DNA from: Pseudomonas sp. PDM04
GTDB lineage: Bacteria; Pseudomonadota; Gammaproteobacteria; Pseudomonadales; Pseudomonadaceae
Assembly: GCF_014851765.1 (NCBI RefSeq)
Contig: NZ_JACVAI010000002.1
Coordinates: forward strand, 868,001-932,000
DNA length: 64,000 nucleotides
Direction: 5' to 3'
The notes below the pieces were generated by a model. The model saw only the letters and a list, made by a program, of their open reading frames with translations, was not told where the DNA came from and made no database searches. The position numbers and the translations under genes were made by a program. This document shows positions 45,139 through 54,627 of the stretch, piece by piece. Position 1 is the stretch's first letter. Each line of letters starts with the position of its first letter.

Positions 45139-46250
45139 GCCAAGGCCAGGCGGCCGATGTGATCGTGATCGGCGCCGGCATCGTCGGCGCCGCCTGCGCC
45201 CAGGCACTGGCCCGGCGCGGCTTGCGCGTGCGGGTGCTGGATGCCGGCCTGCACGGTGCAACGGCGGCGGGCATGGGGCACTTGCTGGTGCTGGACGACA
45301 ACCCGGCCGAACTGGCCCTGAGCCAATACTCGCTGCAACGCTGGCGCGAGCACGCGCCGGACCTGCCCGACGCTTGCGCCTACCGCAGCAACGGCACGTT
45401 GTGGCTGGCGGCTAATGCCGAAGAAATGGCCGTGGCCGAAAGCAAATACCTGAACCTGCAAGCCCAGGGCGTCGCCTGCCAATTGATCGGCCGCCACGCC
45501 TTGCGCGAGCGTGAACCGGCGTTGCGCGAAGGCCTCGAGGGCGGGCTGTTGATCAACGGCGACGGCATTCTGTATGCCCCGGCGACCGCCCACTGGATGC
45601 TCGACAACGCCCATATCGAACAGCAGCGGGCGCGGGTCAGCGAGGTCGATGGCAACCGCGTGCGCCTCGACGACGGCCAGTGGCTGCACGCCGAAGCCGT
45701 CATCCTCGCCAACGGCATACAGGCCAGCGAACTGTGCCCGGAGTTGCCGATCGAGCCGAAGAAGGGCCACTTGCTGATCACCGACCGCTACCCCGGCAAT
45801 GTCACCCACACGCTGGTGGAACTGGGTTATGTGACCAGCGCCCACAACGCCAAGGGACCTTCGACCGCCTGCAACATCCAGCCACGTCCGACCGGGCAAT
45901 TGTTCATCGGCGCCTCACGGCAGTTCGGCACCACCGACCCGCAGGTCGAGGGCTGGATGCTGGCGAAAATGCTCAAGCGCGCCACCGAGTACATGCCGGG
46001 ACTCGCGCAGCTCAACGGCATCCGCGCCTGGACCGGCTTTCGCGCCGCCAGCCCAGACGGGCTGCCGCTGGTGGGCCAGCACCCGCAACGCAAAGGCCTG
46101 TGGTTGGCCGTCGGGCACGAAGGATTGGGGGTCACCACCGCGCCCGGCACCGCCGATCTGCTGGTCGCGCAATTGTTCAACGAGACGCCGCCGCTGGCGG
46201 CGCAACCCTATCTGCCGCAACGCTTTCTCGGGGAGGCCGTCTATGCCTGA
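45135..46250 (+). CDS. lhpB: D-hydroxyproline dehydrogenase, FAD amino-acid-oxidase subunit
   Basis: A 371-residue DAO-family flavoprotein ([21 protein letters not shown]-terminal [15 protein letters not shown]). With the ferredoxin-like and large FAD subunits it oxidises cis-4-hydroxy-D-proline to pyrroline-4-hydroxy-2-carboxylate at the membrane. ATG 45135 overlaps the epimerase stop (ATGA). It resembles the 17779-18894 protein of the IclR-linked operon in fold and length. Confidence 0.88.
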   Translation: MSQGQAADVIVIGAGIVGAACAQALARRGLRVRVLDAGLHGATAAGMGHLLVLDDNPAELALSQYSLQRWREHAPDLPDACAYRSNGTLWLAANAEEMAVAESKYLNLQAQGVACQLIGRHALREREPALREGLEGGLLINGDGILYAPATAHWMLDNAHIEQQRARVSEVDGNRVRLDDGQWLHAEAVILANGIQASELCPELPIEPKKGHLLITDRYPGNVTHTLVELGYVTSAHNAKGPSTACNIQPRPTGQLFIGASRQFGTTDPQVEGWMLAKMLKRATEYMPGLAQLNGIRAWTGFRAASPDGLPLVGQHPQRKGLWLAVGHEGLGVTTAPGTADLLVAQLFNETPPLAAQPYLPQRFLGEAVYA

Positions 46251-46479
46251 TGTGATTGTGGACGGCCACGCCCTGCGGGTGGCCGAGGGCACGACGGTCG
46301 CCGCAGCGCTGACCCTGGCCGGTGACGGCAGCAGTCGCACCTCGGTCAGCGGCCAGCGCCGCGCACCGCTGTGCGGCATGGGTATCTGCCAGGAATGCCG
46401 GGTGACCATCAACGGCCGCCGGCGGCTGGCCTGCCAGACCCTGTGCCAGGACGACATGCAGGTGCAGACCCGACCATGA
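46243..46479 (+). CDS. lhpF: D-hydroxyproline dehydrogenase, [2Fe-2S] subunit
   Basis: A 78-residue ferredoxin-like protein with cysteines in APLCGMGICQECRVTI and RRLACQTLCQDD. The gene overlaps lhpB by eight bases and lhpE by four, so the three subunits are made together. Electron-transfer subunit of the heterotrimer. Confidence 0.87.
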   Translation: MPDVIVDGHALRVAEGTTVAAALTLAGDGSSRTSVSGQRRAPLCGMGICQECRVTINGRRRLACQTLCQDDMQVQTRP

Positions 46480-47732
46480 ACGAATACGCCGACCTGTTGA
46501 TCATTGGTGCCGGCCCCGCCGGCATGAGCGCCGCCCTCGCCGCCGCGTCCAGTGGCGCACGCATTGTGCTGCTCGACGACAACCCGCTGCCCGGCGGCCA
46601 GATCTGGCGCGACGGGCCTCAGGCCCACCTGCCGAAACAGGCGCGACAGCTGCGCGAACGCCTGGCCGCCAGCGGCAATATCCACCGCCATCCCGGCACT
46701 CGCGTGATCGCCTGTCCCGGGCCCAGACAGTTGCTGGTGGAGAACGCCGATCGCGGATGGCTGATCGACTACGACAAACTGATTCTGTGTACCGGTGCCC
46801 GCGAATTGCTGCTGCCCTTCCCCGGATGGACATTGCCGGGGGTCACCGGGGCGGGAGGACTGCAGGCGCTGATCAAGGGCGGCCTACCGGTGCGGGGCGA
46901 ACGCCTGGTGATCGCCGGCAGCGGTCCCTTGCTGCTCGCCAGCGCAGCCACCGCGAAACACAACGGTGCCCAGGTGTTGCGCATCGCCGAACAGGCGACC
47001 TCAGCTGCCGTCGCCGGGTTCGCCGTGCAACTGCCGCGCTGGCCGGGCAAGCTCGTACAATCCCTGACCCTGTTCGACCGCCAGTACCGCACCGGCACCC
47101 ACGTCGTGGCGGCGTTGGGCGAAGAAAAGCTCGAAGGCGTGCGTCTGCGCCAACAGGGCAAAATCATCGAACTGGCCTGTGATCGCCTGGCCTGTGGTTT
47201 TGGCCTGATTCCCAACACGCAGTTGGGCCAGGCGCTGGGCTGCGAACTCGCGGGCACGGCACTCGCGGTCGATGCCTGGCAGGCCACGACCCTGTCCGAT
47301 CACTACGCGGCGGGCGAATGCACCGGTTTCGGCGGCAGTGAACGGGCGCTGGTCGAAGGGGCAATCGCCGGGCATGCCGCCGTCGGCAACAACGCAGCGG
47401 CCGAACAGTTGTGGCCACGCCGGGCGCGCTGGCAGGGCTTTGCCCGGGCGCTGAACAGTGCCTTCCGCCTTGACCCGCAACTCAAGGCACTGGCACACGC
47501 CGACACCCTGGTCTGCCGCTGCGAAGACGTACCCTACGCGGCCATTGCCGGACACACGGATTGGCGTAGCGCCAAACTGGCCAGCCGCTGCGGCATGGGC
47601 GCCTGCCAGGGCCGCGTGTGTGGCGGGACCTTGCAGTACCTGTTCGACTGGCAACCCTCGGCCCCCAGACCGCCGTTCAGCCCGGCGCGGATTGAAACGT
47701 TGTCGTGTGTGGACGAGACCCCGCCGGGGTGA
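46476..47732 (+). CDS. lhpE: D-hydroxyproline dehydrogenase, large FAD subunit with BFD-like domain
   Basis: A 418-residue subunit with two dinucleotide folds (LLIIGAGPAGMSAALAAASS; RLVIAGSGPLLLASAA) and a C-terminal BFD-like 2Fe-2S domain (VCRCEDVP, SRCGMGACQGRVCGG). It likely carries electrons onwards to the respiratory chain. A REP element follows the stop codon. Confidence 0.88.
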   Translation: MNEYADLLIIGAGPAGMSAALAAASSGARIVLLDDNPLPGGQIWRDGPQAHLPKQARQLRERLAASGNIHRHPGTRVIACPGPRQLLVENADRGWLIDYDKLILCTGARELLLPFPGWTLPGVTGAGGLQALIKGGLPVRGERLVIAGSGPLLLASAATAKHNGAQVLRIAEQATSAAVAGFAVQLPRWPGKLVQSLTLFDRQYRTGTHVVAALGEEKLEGVRLRQQGKIIELACDRLACGFGLIPNTQLGQALGCELAGTALAVDAWQATTLSDHYAAGECTGFGGSERALVEGAIAGHAAVGNNAAAEQLWPRRARWQGFARALNSAFRLDPQLKALAHADTLVCRCEDVPYAAIAGHTDWRSAKLASRCGMGACQGRVCGGTLQYLFDWQPSAPRPPFSPARIETLSCVDETPPG

Positions 47733-47763
47733 AGGGGTGGTGGGTTGAACACTGGAGATCCAG

Positions 47764-47880
47764 TGTGGCAGCGAGCCTGCTCCGGGCGGCGTTCCGACGA
47801 GGGTCTTCAACGATGACGCGAGCCGTCTGAGGGCCCGCGTCGCCTGGGCATTTCTCGCGAGCAAGCGCGCTCCTACACGG
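47764..47880. repeat. REP pair, one half with variant ending
   Basis: TGTGGCAGCGAGCCTGCTCC followed by GGGCGGCGTTCCGACGA (47764-47800) and a divergent inverted half TCTCGCGAGCAAGCGCGCTC (47853 onward). The first half shares its unusual CCGGGCGGC ending with the element at 29233-29270. Confidence 0.65.
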
Positions 47881-48190
47881 GAACGAGGTTATCCAGCGCG
47901 CGATTCACCGCCAGGTCGGCGAGCATGATGATTTGCTGGATGCCCAACAGCATGTGCCGTTGCGGGCCGTCGACGAACACCGAGAGATCACCCGCCATGA
48001 CACAGGCCGAAGCCAGTGATTCGCACGCACTGGCCAACAGGGTTTCAGTGTCGACGTCCGGGACGATGAGGAACAGGCTGCTGGGGGTGTGGGGGGATGC
48101 GGTTTTTTGCAGCGTGGGATCGAAATCCAGATCTGCCGCCTGCTCGTTTTGTGGGGAGGACTCGGGTGGGGTAGGCGTTGGTTTTGGCAT
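47873..48190 (-). CDS. Small DUF6124/DUF3077-like protein
   Basis: A 105-residue protein with a proline-rich, disordered N-terminus and a conserved C-terminal half (LFLIVPDVDTETLLASACES, then a helix ending AVNRALDNLVP). It belongs to the same small family as 7172-7513. The stop codon overlaps the REP element at its 3' side. It has no obvious link to hydroxyproline metabolism. Confidence 0.72.
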   Translation of the reverse strand: MPKPTPTPPESSPQNEQAADLDFDPTLQKTASPHTPSSLFLIVPDVDTETLLASACESLASACVMAGDLSVFVDGPQRHMLLGIQQIIMLADLAVNRALDNLVPV

Positions 48191-48371
48191 GGTGAAAGCT
48201 CCGGCTATGAATGAAAGCTGCGCCGTTTACTCATCGAGGTTCCACGCCCGACCGCTGATTGGCAGCGATGTGCAGACATTAGGGAGCCACGCCACAGCAC
48301 ACAAGCCGGCGGATTCTGGCGAAGTTGTAGGCAAAGGCGCAAGGCAAGACAAATGTGGATTCGTCTGACAG

Positions 48372-48665
48372 AACCACCCCCTGTAGGAGCGATACGCTGC
48401 TTTGGCTGTTGATCTTGCTTTTGATCCACCCGCCCCTTCGGCAGGCTGAGTGGAGGCATTCATCCGGGGAGTGGGCGCGCAGCGCCGTGCGGCGAAGCCG
48501 CACACATCGAGAGGAGGTGCAGCGCAGCAAACCGGAGGCGATGTCCCCGGATGGATGCCGGAGCGAAGGAACGCCGAGCCCAGGCGAGGGGCCGGACGCT
48601 TGGGGCAAGCCTTTTTGGTTACTTTTTTGGCGTTTGAAAAAAGTGACCCGCTGTAAGAGCGGAAC
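48372..48665. repeat. Structured dispersed-type repeat of about 290 bp
   Basis: A non-coding block in a 771-bp gene-free stretch (48191-48961). It has a long-range stem GGCATTCATCCGGGGA (48455-48470) with TCCCCGGATGGATGCC (48544-48559), paired except for one position, enclosing a GTGCGGC-GAA-GCCGCAC hairpin. It ends near GTGACCCGCTGTAAGAGCGG. The segment CCTTTTTGGTTACTTTTTTG is one I remember from many Pseudomonas genomes, so it is probably a dispersed repeat. The ORFs crossing it are not convincing. Confidence 0.5.
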
Positions 48666-48695
48666 CATAGGCGGCCGTTACCGCAGAAACGGATA

Positions 48696-48901
48696 TGTAC
48701 ACCAGCAAGAACATGGTCGACAGACAAACCGACATCGCGAGCAGGCTCGCTCCCACAGGGGATTGTGTACACCCGAAAAAGCAGCGTCAGCTATAAGGCC
48801 GCCATCGCTGGCAAGCCAGCTCCCACAAGGATCGTGTACACCAACAAACCGAGGTCAACTGCACCACTGCCATCGCGAGCAGGCTCGCTCCCACAATGGG
48901 A
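48696..48901. repeat. Tandem array of three directly repeated REP units
   Basis: Three REP sequences in the same orientation at 48733, 48802 and 48871, exactly 69 bp apart. Each is preceded by a TGTACACC-containing spacer (TGTAC at 48696, 48766 and 48835). The middle REP is altered (GCTGGCAAGCCAGCTC). This is unlike the inverted REPIN pairs elsewhere in the window. Confidence 0.8.
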
Positions 48902-48961
48902 GACACAACCCACTGAGTTAAGCGACCACCCCAAGGGTTCCAGCCACGACGCCGAGTCATT

Positions 48962-49747
48962 ATGATCCCAACGTCGCCCACCAGGCCCCTCCCCCCTATG
49001 TTCCCGTCACTCACTGCCTTCAAACCCTGCGACCTGCCCACGCTGCTGAGCAGCCTGCAACCGATCGCCACACTGCTCGACACCCTGTCGGACGTGGCGT
49101 TTTTCATCAAGGACAGCGAGGCGCGCTACGTCTTCGTCAACCAGACACTGGCCTTGCGTTGCGGCTTCAAACAGCGCGAAGACCTGCTCGGTCTGACCGC
49201 CGACCAGGTGTTCCCGGCGCGCTATGGCCCGCTGTACACCGCACAGGATCGGCGGGTGCTGTCCACCGGCCGCGAGCTGGTCGACCAACTTGAACTGCAT
49301 CTGTACCTGGGCAACCAGCCGGTCTGGTGCCTGACCCACAAACTCGCGCTGCACAATGAACAGGGGCAGATCGTCGGCCTCGCCGGGATCTCCCGCGACC
49401 TGCAACTGCCGCAGTCCAATCATCCAGCCTTCCAGAAACTGGCTGCGGTGGACGCGCACATCCGCCGGCATTTCGCGCGCCCGATCAGCCTCGCCGAGTT
49501 GACCGCCATCGCCGGGTTCTCCGTGGCGCAACTGGAGCGCCATTGCAAACGGGTGTTCCAGCTCACGCCCCGACAGATGATCCACAAGTCGCGCCTGGAA
49601 GAAGGCTCGCGACTGCTGCTGGACACCGACCTGCCCATCACCGACATCGCCCTGCGCTGCGGTTACACCGACCACAGTGCGTTCAGTCGCCAATTCCGCG
49701 CCCTGACCAGCCTCTCTCCCAGCCAGTATCGCGAAGGTCGCCGTTAA
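48962..49747 (+). CDS. AraC-family regulator with N-terminal PAS domain
   Basis: A 261-residue regulator. Residues about 25-150 form a PAS sensor (LLDTLSDVAFFIKDSEARYV, GISRDLQL end). Residues about 160-258 form the AraC DNA-binding domain (ISLAELTAIAGFSVAQLERH, ITDIALRCGYTDHSAFSRQF). It lies between the lhpABFE-type genes and the transporter operon and may respond to a hydroxyproline-related metabolite. The ATG at 48962 is used; 48998 is possible. Confidence 0.88.
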   Translation: MIPTSPTRPLPPMFPSLTAFKPCDLPTLLSSLQPIATLLDTLSDVAFFIKDSEARYVFVNQTLALRCGFKQREDLLGLTADQVFPARYGPLYTAQDRRVLSTGRELVDQLELHLYLGNQPVWCLTHKLALHNEQGQIVGLAGISRDLQLPQSNHPAFQKLAAVDAHIRRHFARPISLAELTAIAGFSVAQLERHCKRVFQLTPRQMIHKSRLEEGSRLLLDTDLPITDIALRCGYTDHSAFSRQFRALTSLSPSQYREGRR

Positions 49748-49918
49748 AATGTTCCGTTAAGGGGCGCTGCACATTGGCCGTGCTCCCTTCCGTAACACCT
49801 TCCTCCTCTCCCTTCCTACCGACAGTCTCCCTCGTTTTTGCGACAACCGCCCTGACTCGCGGGCTGCTGGCCTTTCGCTTGGAAACGGCCATTTCGGCAC
49901 GCTGCTTGCTAACAGTTA

Positions 49919-49949
49919 ATATCGTATACGAAATCCTCGATACGATATC
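49919..49949. promoter_or_regulatory. Hydroxyproline operator, with adjacent half-site
   Basis: ATATCGTATACGAAAT (49919-49934, GTATAC core) followed by an inverted imperfect copy TCGATACGATATC (49937-49949). It lies 45 bp upstream of the binding-protein start and is identical over 16 bases to the site at 55866-55881. Confidence 0.75.
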
Positions 49950-49978
49950 TAACAGCACTTTCCGATCACGAGGCCTCT

Positions 49979-50797
49979 ATGAAAAACCCCGCATTTGCCG
50001 TAGCCCTCAGCGCTGTTCTCAGTACCTCCTTCATCGCCACCGCCCAGGCCGACAAGCTCGACGACATCATCGGCTCGGGCAAGCTGCGCTGCGCCGTCAC
50101 CCTGGACTTCCCGCCCATGGGCTTTCGCGACGCCAGCAACAACCCGGCCGGTTTCGACGTGGACTATTGCAACGACCTGGCGAAAATCCTCGGGGTCGAG
50201 GCAGAAGTGGTCGAGACGCCGTTCCCGGACCGTATTCCGGCGCTGGTCTCCGGGCGGGCCGACGTGATCGTCGCGTCCACTTCCGATACCCTCGAACGCG
50301 CCAAGACCGTTGGCCTGACCGTGCCATATTTTGCCTTCCAGATGGTTGTGCTGACCCGCGACAACACCGGCATCAACAGCTTCGACGACATCAAGGGCAA
50401 AGCGCTGGGCAACACCAGCGGCACCTTTGAAGCCATCGCCCTGGAAGCCGACGTGAAGAAATGGGGCAGCGGCACCTTCCGCGCCTATCAGTCGCAGAAC
50501 GACACCCTGCTGGCGGTCGCCCAGGGCCACATAGACGCCACCGTCGTGACCAACACAGTTGCGGCGGCAACGATCAAGTCGGGCAAATACAAGAACCTGA
50601 AGATCGCCGGCAATGCGCCCTACACCATCGACTACGTGTCCCTGGGCGCCAATCGCAATGAGTATGGCCTGCTCAACTACCTCAACCTGTTCGTCAACCA
50701 GCAGGTGCGCAGCGGTCGCTACAACGAGCTGTTCACCAAATGGGTCGGCACTGACATCCCGCCGACCGACCTGACCGTGCCGAAGGTCTACTACTAA
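49979..50797 (+). CDS. Periplasmic amino-acid-binding protein (hydroxyproline transporter)
   Basis: A 272-residue polar-amino-acid binding protein (SBP family 3) with a signal peptide (VALSAVLSTSFIATAQA). LRCAVTLDFPPMGFRDASNN and NPAGFDVDYCNDLAKILGVE carry the ligand-binding arginine/aspartate pattern of the family. It is the first gene of the operon with aconitase X and the ABC subunits, behind the GTATAC operators, and probably captures hydroxyproline isomers. Confidence 0.88.
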   Translation: MKNPAFAVALSAVLSTSFIATAQADKLDDIIGSGKLRCAVTLDFPPMGFRDASNNPAGFDVDYCNDLAKILGVEAEVVETPFPDRIPALVSGRADVIVASTSDTLERAKTVGLTVPYFAFQMVVLTRDNTGINSFDDIKGKALGNTSGTFEAIALEADVKKWGSGTFRAYQSQNDTLLAVAQGHIDATVVTNTVAAATIKSGKYKNLKIAGNAPYTIDYVSLGANRNEYGLLNYLNLFVNQQVRSGRYNELFTKWVGTDIPPTDLTVPKVYY

Positions 50798-50807
50798 GGT
50801 GTCCGGC

Positions 50808-52583
50808 ATGCCTGGGTCCAATGCTCTCAAAGGTCGCAGCCTGATCCCGGGCAGCGCCCAGGGCGCCTTGCTGTTCGCCGATGTCGGGCTGAGTTTCTGG
50901 GGCGGAGTCGACCCCTGCAGCGGTGAGGTGATCGACCGTCACCACCCGCTCTGCGGCGAACACCTGGCCGGGCGTGTGCTGGCCATTCCCAGCGGCCGTG
51001 GTTCATGCACCGGCAGCAGCGTGTTGATGGAGCTGATCAGCAACGGCCATGCACCGGCCGCGCTGGTACTGGCCGAAGCCGATGAAATCCTGACCCTGGG
51101 CGTGCTGGTGGCGCAGACCATTTTCGGGCGTTCCCTGCCGGTGCTGTGCATCGGCCGGGAGGCCTTCGCCGCCTTGCGCGGCAAAGTCTATGCCCGCCTC
51201 GAGAATACGGCGCTGAGCCTGTTCGATCAGGTGCCCGTCGATACCTGGCAAGCAACCGCTGCGCCACCGACCGACGAACCCCGCGAGGTGCTCGAACTCA
51301 GCGCGCTCGACCGTGCACTGCTCGACGGCGCGCACGGCAAAGCCGCGCAGATGGCGATGCAGATCGTCTTGCGCATGGCCGAACTGCAAGGCGCGCCGCG
51401 CCTGATGGATATCACCCAGGCGCACATCGACGGCTGCATCTACACCGGGCCTGCGAGCCTGAACTTTGCCGAACGACTGGTGCAGTGGGGCGCGAAGGTT
51501 CGCGTTCCCACCACCCTCAATTCGATTTCCGTGGACCAGCGTCGCTGGCGCGAATTGGGCATCGACCCGGCGCTCGGCGAACCGGCCAGTGCCCTGGGCG
51601 ATGCGTACATGGCGATGGGAGCACAGCTGAGTTTTACCTGCGCCCCCTACCTGCTCGACAGCGCGCCCCAGGCCGGCGAGCAGATCGTCTGGGCCGAATC
51701 CAATGCGGTGGTCTACGCCAACAGCGTGCTCGGCGCACGGACCCTCAAATACCCGGACTACCTGGACATCTGCATCGCTCTGACCGGCCGCGCGCCCTTG
51801 ATCGGCTGTCACCTGGACACGCACCGCAAGGCGCAACTGCTGATCGAATTACCGCCGTTGAGTGAACTCGACGATGCGTTCTATCCCTTGCTCGGTTACC
51901 ACATCGGTGCCCTCGCCGGCAGCCGGATCCCGCTGGTGCTCGGGCTGGAGCAGCGCGCGCCGAACCTCGACGACCTGAAAGCCTTCGGCGCGGCGTTCGC
52001 CACCACATCCGCCGCACCGTTGTTCCATATCGCCGGGGTCACTCCGGAAGCCCTGGACCCGGCACAGGTGTTGGAAGCGGACACGCCACTGCCTGTGGAA
52101 AAGATCCGGTTGCAGGACCTGTTGCTCAGTTGGCGCGAACTCAACAGTGCCCAGGACCTGCAGGTCGGCATCGTGTCCCTGGGCAACCCGCACTTTTCAC
52201 TTGGCGAGTTCGCCCACCTCGCCCGCCTGTGTCGTGGCCGCAGCAAACACCCCGATGTGGGGCTGGCCATTACCTGCGGTCGCGCGGTGCTGGAACAGGC
52301 CCGCGCAGCCGGGCACCTCGTTGCCATCGAAGCGTTCGGCGCGACCCTGGTGACCGATACCTGCTGGTGCATGCTCGGTGAACCGGTGATCCCGCCGGGC
52401 GCCACAACCCTGATGACCAACTCGGGCAAATACGCCCACTACGCACCGGGTCTGGTGGGGCGCGCGGTGCACTTCGCCAGCCTCGCCGAATGTGTCGACG
52501 CCGCTTGCACTGGCGCCGCCAGCGGACGCTTGCCGACCTGGCTGCAACCCGCCCTGCCGATGGAGAGCCCTGCGCATGTTTGA
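50808..52583 (+). CDS. Aconitase X, single-chain form; probable cis-3-hydroxy-L-proline dehydratase
   Basis: A 591-residue AcnX: an N-terminal swivel domain (about 1-150: GRVLAIPSGRGSCTGSSVLM) fused to the large catalytic domain (SALDRALLDGAHGKAAQMAM, DGCIYTGPASLNFAERLVQW, TNSGKYAHYAPGL near the C-terminus). Cysteines that could hold the iron-sulfur cluster are in DGCIYTG, VTDTCWCMLG and the LAITCGRAVLE region. Single-chain AcnX proteins linked to hydroxyproline genes dehydrate cis-3-hydroxyproline to pyrroline-2-carboxylate. ATG 50808 has AAGGTG upstream; GTG 50799 is less likely. Confidence 0.85.
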   Translation: MPGSNALKGRSLIPGSAQGALLFADVGLSFWGGVDPCSGEVIDRHHPLCGEHLAGRVLAIPSGRGSCTGSSVLMELISNGHAPAALVLAEADEILTLGVLVAQTIFGRSLPVLCIGREAFAALRGKVYARLENTALSLFDQVPVDTWQATAAPPTDEPREVLELSALDRALLDGAHGKAAQMAMQIVLRMAELQGAPRLMDITQAHIDGCIYTGPASLNFAERLVQWGAKVRVPTTLNSISVDQRRWRELGIDPALGEPASALGDAYMAMGAQLSFTCAPYLLDSAPQAGEQIVWAESNAVVYANSVLGARTLKYPDYLDICIALTGRAPLIGCHLDTHRKAQLLIELPPLSELDDAFYPLLGYHIGALAGSRIPLVLGLEQRAPNLDDLKAFGAAFATTSAAPLFHIAGVTPEALDPAQVLEADTPLPVEKIRLQDLLLSWRELNSAQDLQVGIVSLGNPHFSLGEFAHLARLCRGRSKHPDVGLAITCGRAVLEQARAAGHLVAIEAFGATLVTDTCWCMLGEPVIPPGATTLMTNSGKYAHYAPGLVGRAVHFASLAECVDAACTGAASGRLPTWLQPALPMESPAHV

Positions 52584-53241
52584 CTACACCTTCCAATGGC
52601 GCGCCACCCTGCGCGCCCTGCCGGACATGCTCGCCGGCGCCTGGATCACGTTCGAGACTGCCGCGCTGTCGATGATTTTCGGCGTGCTGATCGCCCTGGC
52701 GCTGACGGTCATGCGCGAAACCAGGCAGCCGCTGCTGCGCGGTATCGGCAACGGCTGGGTTTCGATCGCCCGCAACACTCCGTCGCTTTTCCAGATCTAC
52801 ATCCTGTACTTCGGCCTTGGCTCACTGGGCCTGCACGTCAGTTCCTGGATCGCCCTGCTCGCCGGGATCACCTTCAACAACGCAGGCTACCTCGCGGAAA
52901 ACTTCCGTGGCGGGCTCAAGGCGGTGCCCGGCACGCAAGTGCGCGCGGCGCGCTCATTGGGCATGAGTGCCTTCCAGGCCTACCGGTTGATCATCGTCCC
53001 GCAACTGCTGCGGATCGTGTTCTACCCCCTGAGCAACCAGATGGTCTGGGCGGTGCTGATGACCTCGCTGGGCGTGATCGTCGGGCTCAACAACGACCTT
53101 ACCGGCGTGACCCAGGACTACAACGTCAAGACGTTCCGCACCTTCGAATATTTCACCATCGCCGCGGTGCTGTATTACCTGATCGCCAAGGCGATTGTCG
53201 CGACGGCCCGGCTGATGGCCTGGCGGTTGTTCCGTTACTGA
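52576..53241 (+). CDS. ABC transporter permease, polar amino acid type
   Basis: A 221-residue HisM/GlnP-type permease with the EAA loop AENFRGGLKAVPGTQVRAARS-type segment and LGMSAFQAYRLIIVPQLLR. Its ATG overlaps the AcnX gene by eight bases. Pairs with the next permease. Confidence 0.92.
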   Translation: MFDYTFQWRATLRALPDMLAGAWITFETAALSMIFGVLIALALTVMRETRQPLLRGIGNGWVSIARNTPSLFQIYILYFGLGSLGLHVSSWIALLAGITFNNAGYLAENFRGGLKAVPGTQVRAARSLGMSAFQAYRLIIVPQLLRIVFYPLSNQMVWAVLMTSLGVIVGLNNDLTGVTQDYNVKTFRTFEYFTIAAVLYYLIAKAIVATARLMAWRLFRY

Positions 53242-53251
53242 GGACGTGACC

Positions 53252-53902
53252 ATGCTTTCCACCAGCTTTACCTGGAACGATCTGTTGTTCCTGCTCAACG
53301 GCGCCTGGGTCACGCTGCAACTGACCTGCTGGGCCATCCTGCTTGGCACGTTCGCAGGACTGCTTTTCGGTGTGCTGCGTGCCCTGTTGCCACGGGCCAC
53401 GCTGCCACTGGCCTGGGTGCTGGACGTGTTCCGCAGCGTGCCGCTGTTGATCCAGTTCGTGCTGTTCAACTCGCTCAAGAGCATCGCCGGCCTGAACATC
53501 AGCGCCTTCAGCGTCGGCTGCATCGTGCTCGGGGTCTACGCCGCCGCGTACTTCACCGAGATCGTGCGCGGCGGCGTGCTCTCGGTGCCGCTGACCCTGC
53601 GCCGGGCCAGCCGCTCGCTGGGCATGAGTTTCTTCCAGGACCTGCGCTGGATCGTCCTGCCGATGGCCACGCGGGTGGCGTTTCCCGGCTGGCTGAACCT
53701 GGTCCTGGGCGTCATGAAAGACACCGCGCTGGTGATGTGGATCGGCATCGTCGAATTGCTGCGCGCCTCGCAAACCATCGTGACCCGCATCCAGGAACCG
53801 CTGCTGGTGCTGTGCATTGCGGGCCTCATCTACTACGTCATGAGCCTGGTGGTCGCACGCCTCGGCGCTCGTCTGGAAACAAGGTGGCAGGAAAATGATT
53901 GA
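53252..53902 (+). CDS. ABC transporter permease, polar amino acid type
   Basis: A 216-residue HisQ/GlnP-type permease (YFTEIVRGGVLSVPLTLRRA, SLGMSFFQDLRWIVLPMATR). ATG 53252 with GAGGACG upstream; a GTG six bases earlier is in frame. It overlaps the ATPase gene by eight bases. Confidence 0.92.
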   Translation: MLSTSFTWNDLLFLLNGAWVTLQLTCWAILLGTFAGLLFGVLRALLPRATLPLAWVLDVFRSVPLLIQFVLFNSLKSIAGLNISAFSVGCIVLGVYAAAYFTEIVRGGVLSVPLTLRRASRSLGMSFFQDLRWIVLPMATRVAFPGWLNLVLGVMKDTALVMWIGIVELLRASQTIVTRIQEPLLVLCIAGLIYYVMSLVVARLGARLETRWQEND

Positions 53903-54617
53903 GATCGACAACGTACACAAATCCTTTGGCGACCTCGACGTGGTCAAGGGTGTCAGCCTGACGGTGAACAAGGGCGAAGTGGTCTCCATCATCGGTGGCT
54001 CCGGCTCGGGCAAGTCCACCCTGCTGATGTGTATCAATGGCCTGGAGCCGATCCAGAAAGGCAGCATCCGCGTGGACGGTGTCGAAGTGCACCAGCGTGG
54101 CACCGACCTCAACCGCCTGCGGCAGAAGATCGGCATCGTGTTCCAGCAATGGAACGCCTTCCCGCACCTGACCGTCCTTGAAAACGTGATGCTGGCGCCG
54201 CGCAAGGTGCTCGGCAAGAGCAAGGCCGAAGCCGAGGCACTGGCGGTGCAACAACTGACCCATGTCGGCCTGGGCGACAAGCTCAAAGTGTTCCCCGGCA
54301 AGCTCTCGGGCGGCCAGCAACAGCGCATGGCCATCGCCCGCGCCCTGGCCATGTCGCCGGACTACATGCTGTTCGATGAAGCCACCTCGGCCCTCGACCC
54401 GCAACTGGTCGGCGAAGTGCTGGACACCATGCGCATGCTCGCCGAAGACGGCATGACCATGGTGCTGGTGACGCACGAGATCCGTTTTGCCCGGGACGTG
54501 TCCGACCGCGTGGCGTTCTTTCGCAACGGTCTGGTGCATGAGATCGGCGCGCCCGACCAGGTCATCGGCAACCCGGTGCACGCCGAGACGGCGGCGTTTC
54601 TCAAGTCGGTGAAATAG
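53895..54617 (+). CDS. ABC transporter ATPase, polar amino acid type
   Basis: A 240-residue GlnQ/HisP-like ATPase: Walker A GGSGSGKS (34-41), Q-loop VFQQWNAFPHL, signature LSGGQQQRMAIARAL and Walker B YMLFDEATSALD. It completes the binding protein/two-permease importer. A perfect REPIN follows. Confidence 0.94.
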   Translation: MIEIDNVHKSFGDLDVVKGVSLTVNKGEVVSIIGGSGSGKSTLLMCINGLEPIQKGSIRVDGVEVHQRGTDLNRLRQKIGIVFQQWNAFPHLTVLENVMLAPRKVLGKSKAEAEALAVQQLTHVGLGDKLKVFPGKLSGGQQQRMAIARALAMSPDYMLFDEATSALDPQLVGEVLDTMRMLAEDGMTMVLVTHEIRFARDVSDRVAFFRNGLVHEIGAPDQVIGNPVHAETAAFLKSVK

Positions 54618-54627
54618 CGGTGACACC

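Noticed and set aside
48696..48901. CRISPR array
   Set aside because: The regular 69-bp period is due to REP units with imperfect repeats of about 29 bp and dissimilar quality; only three units and no cas genes in the window.
48355..48921. ORFs across the structured repeat and REP array
   Set aside because: They read through REP palindromes and a hairpin-rich non-coding block; no start signals or family resemblance.
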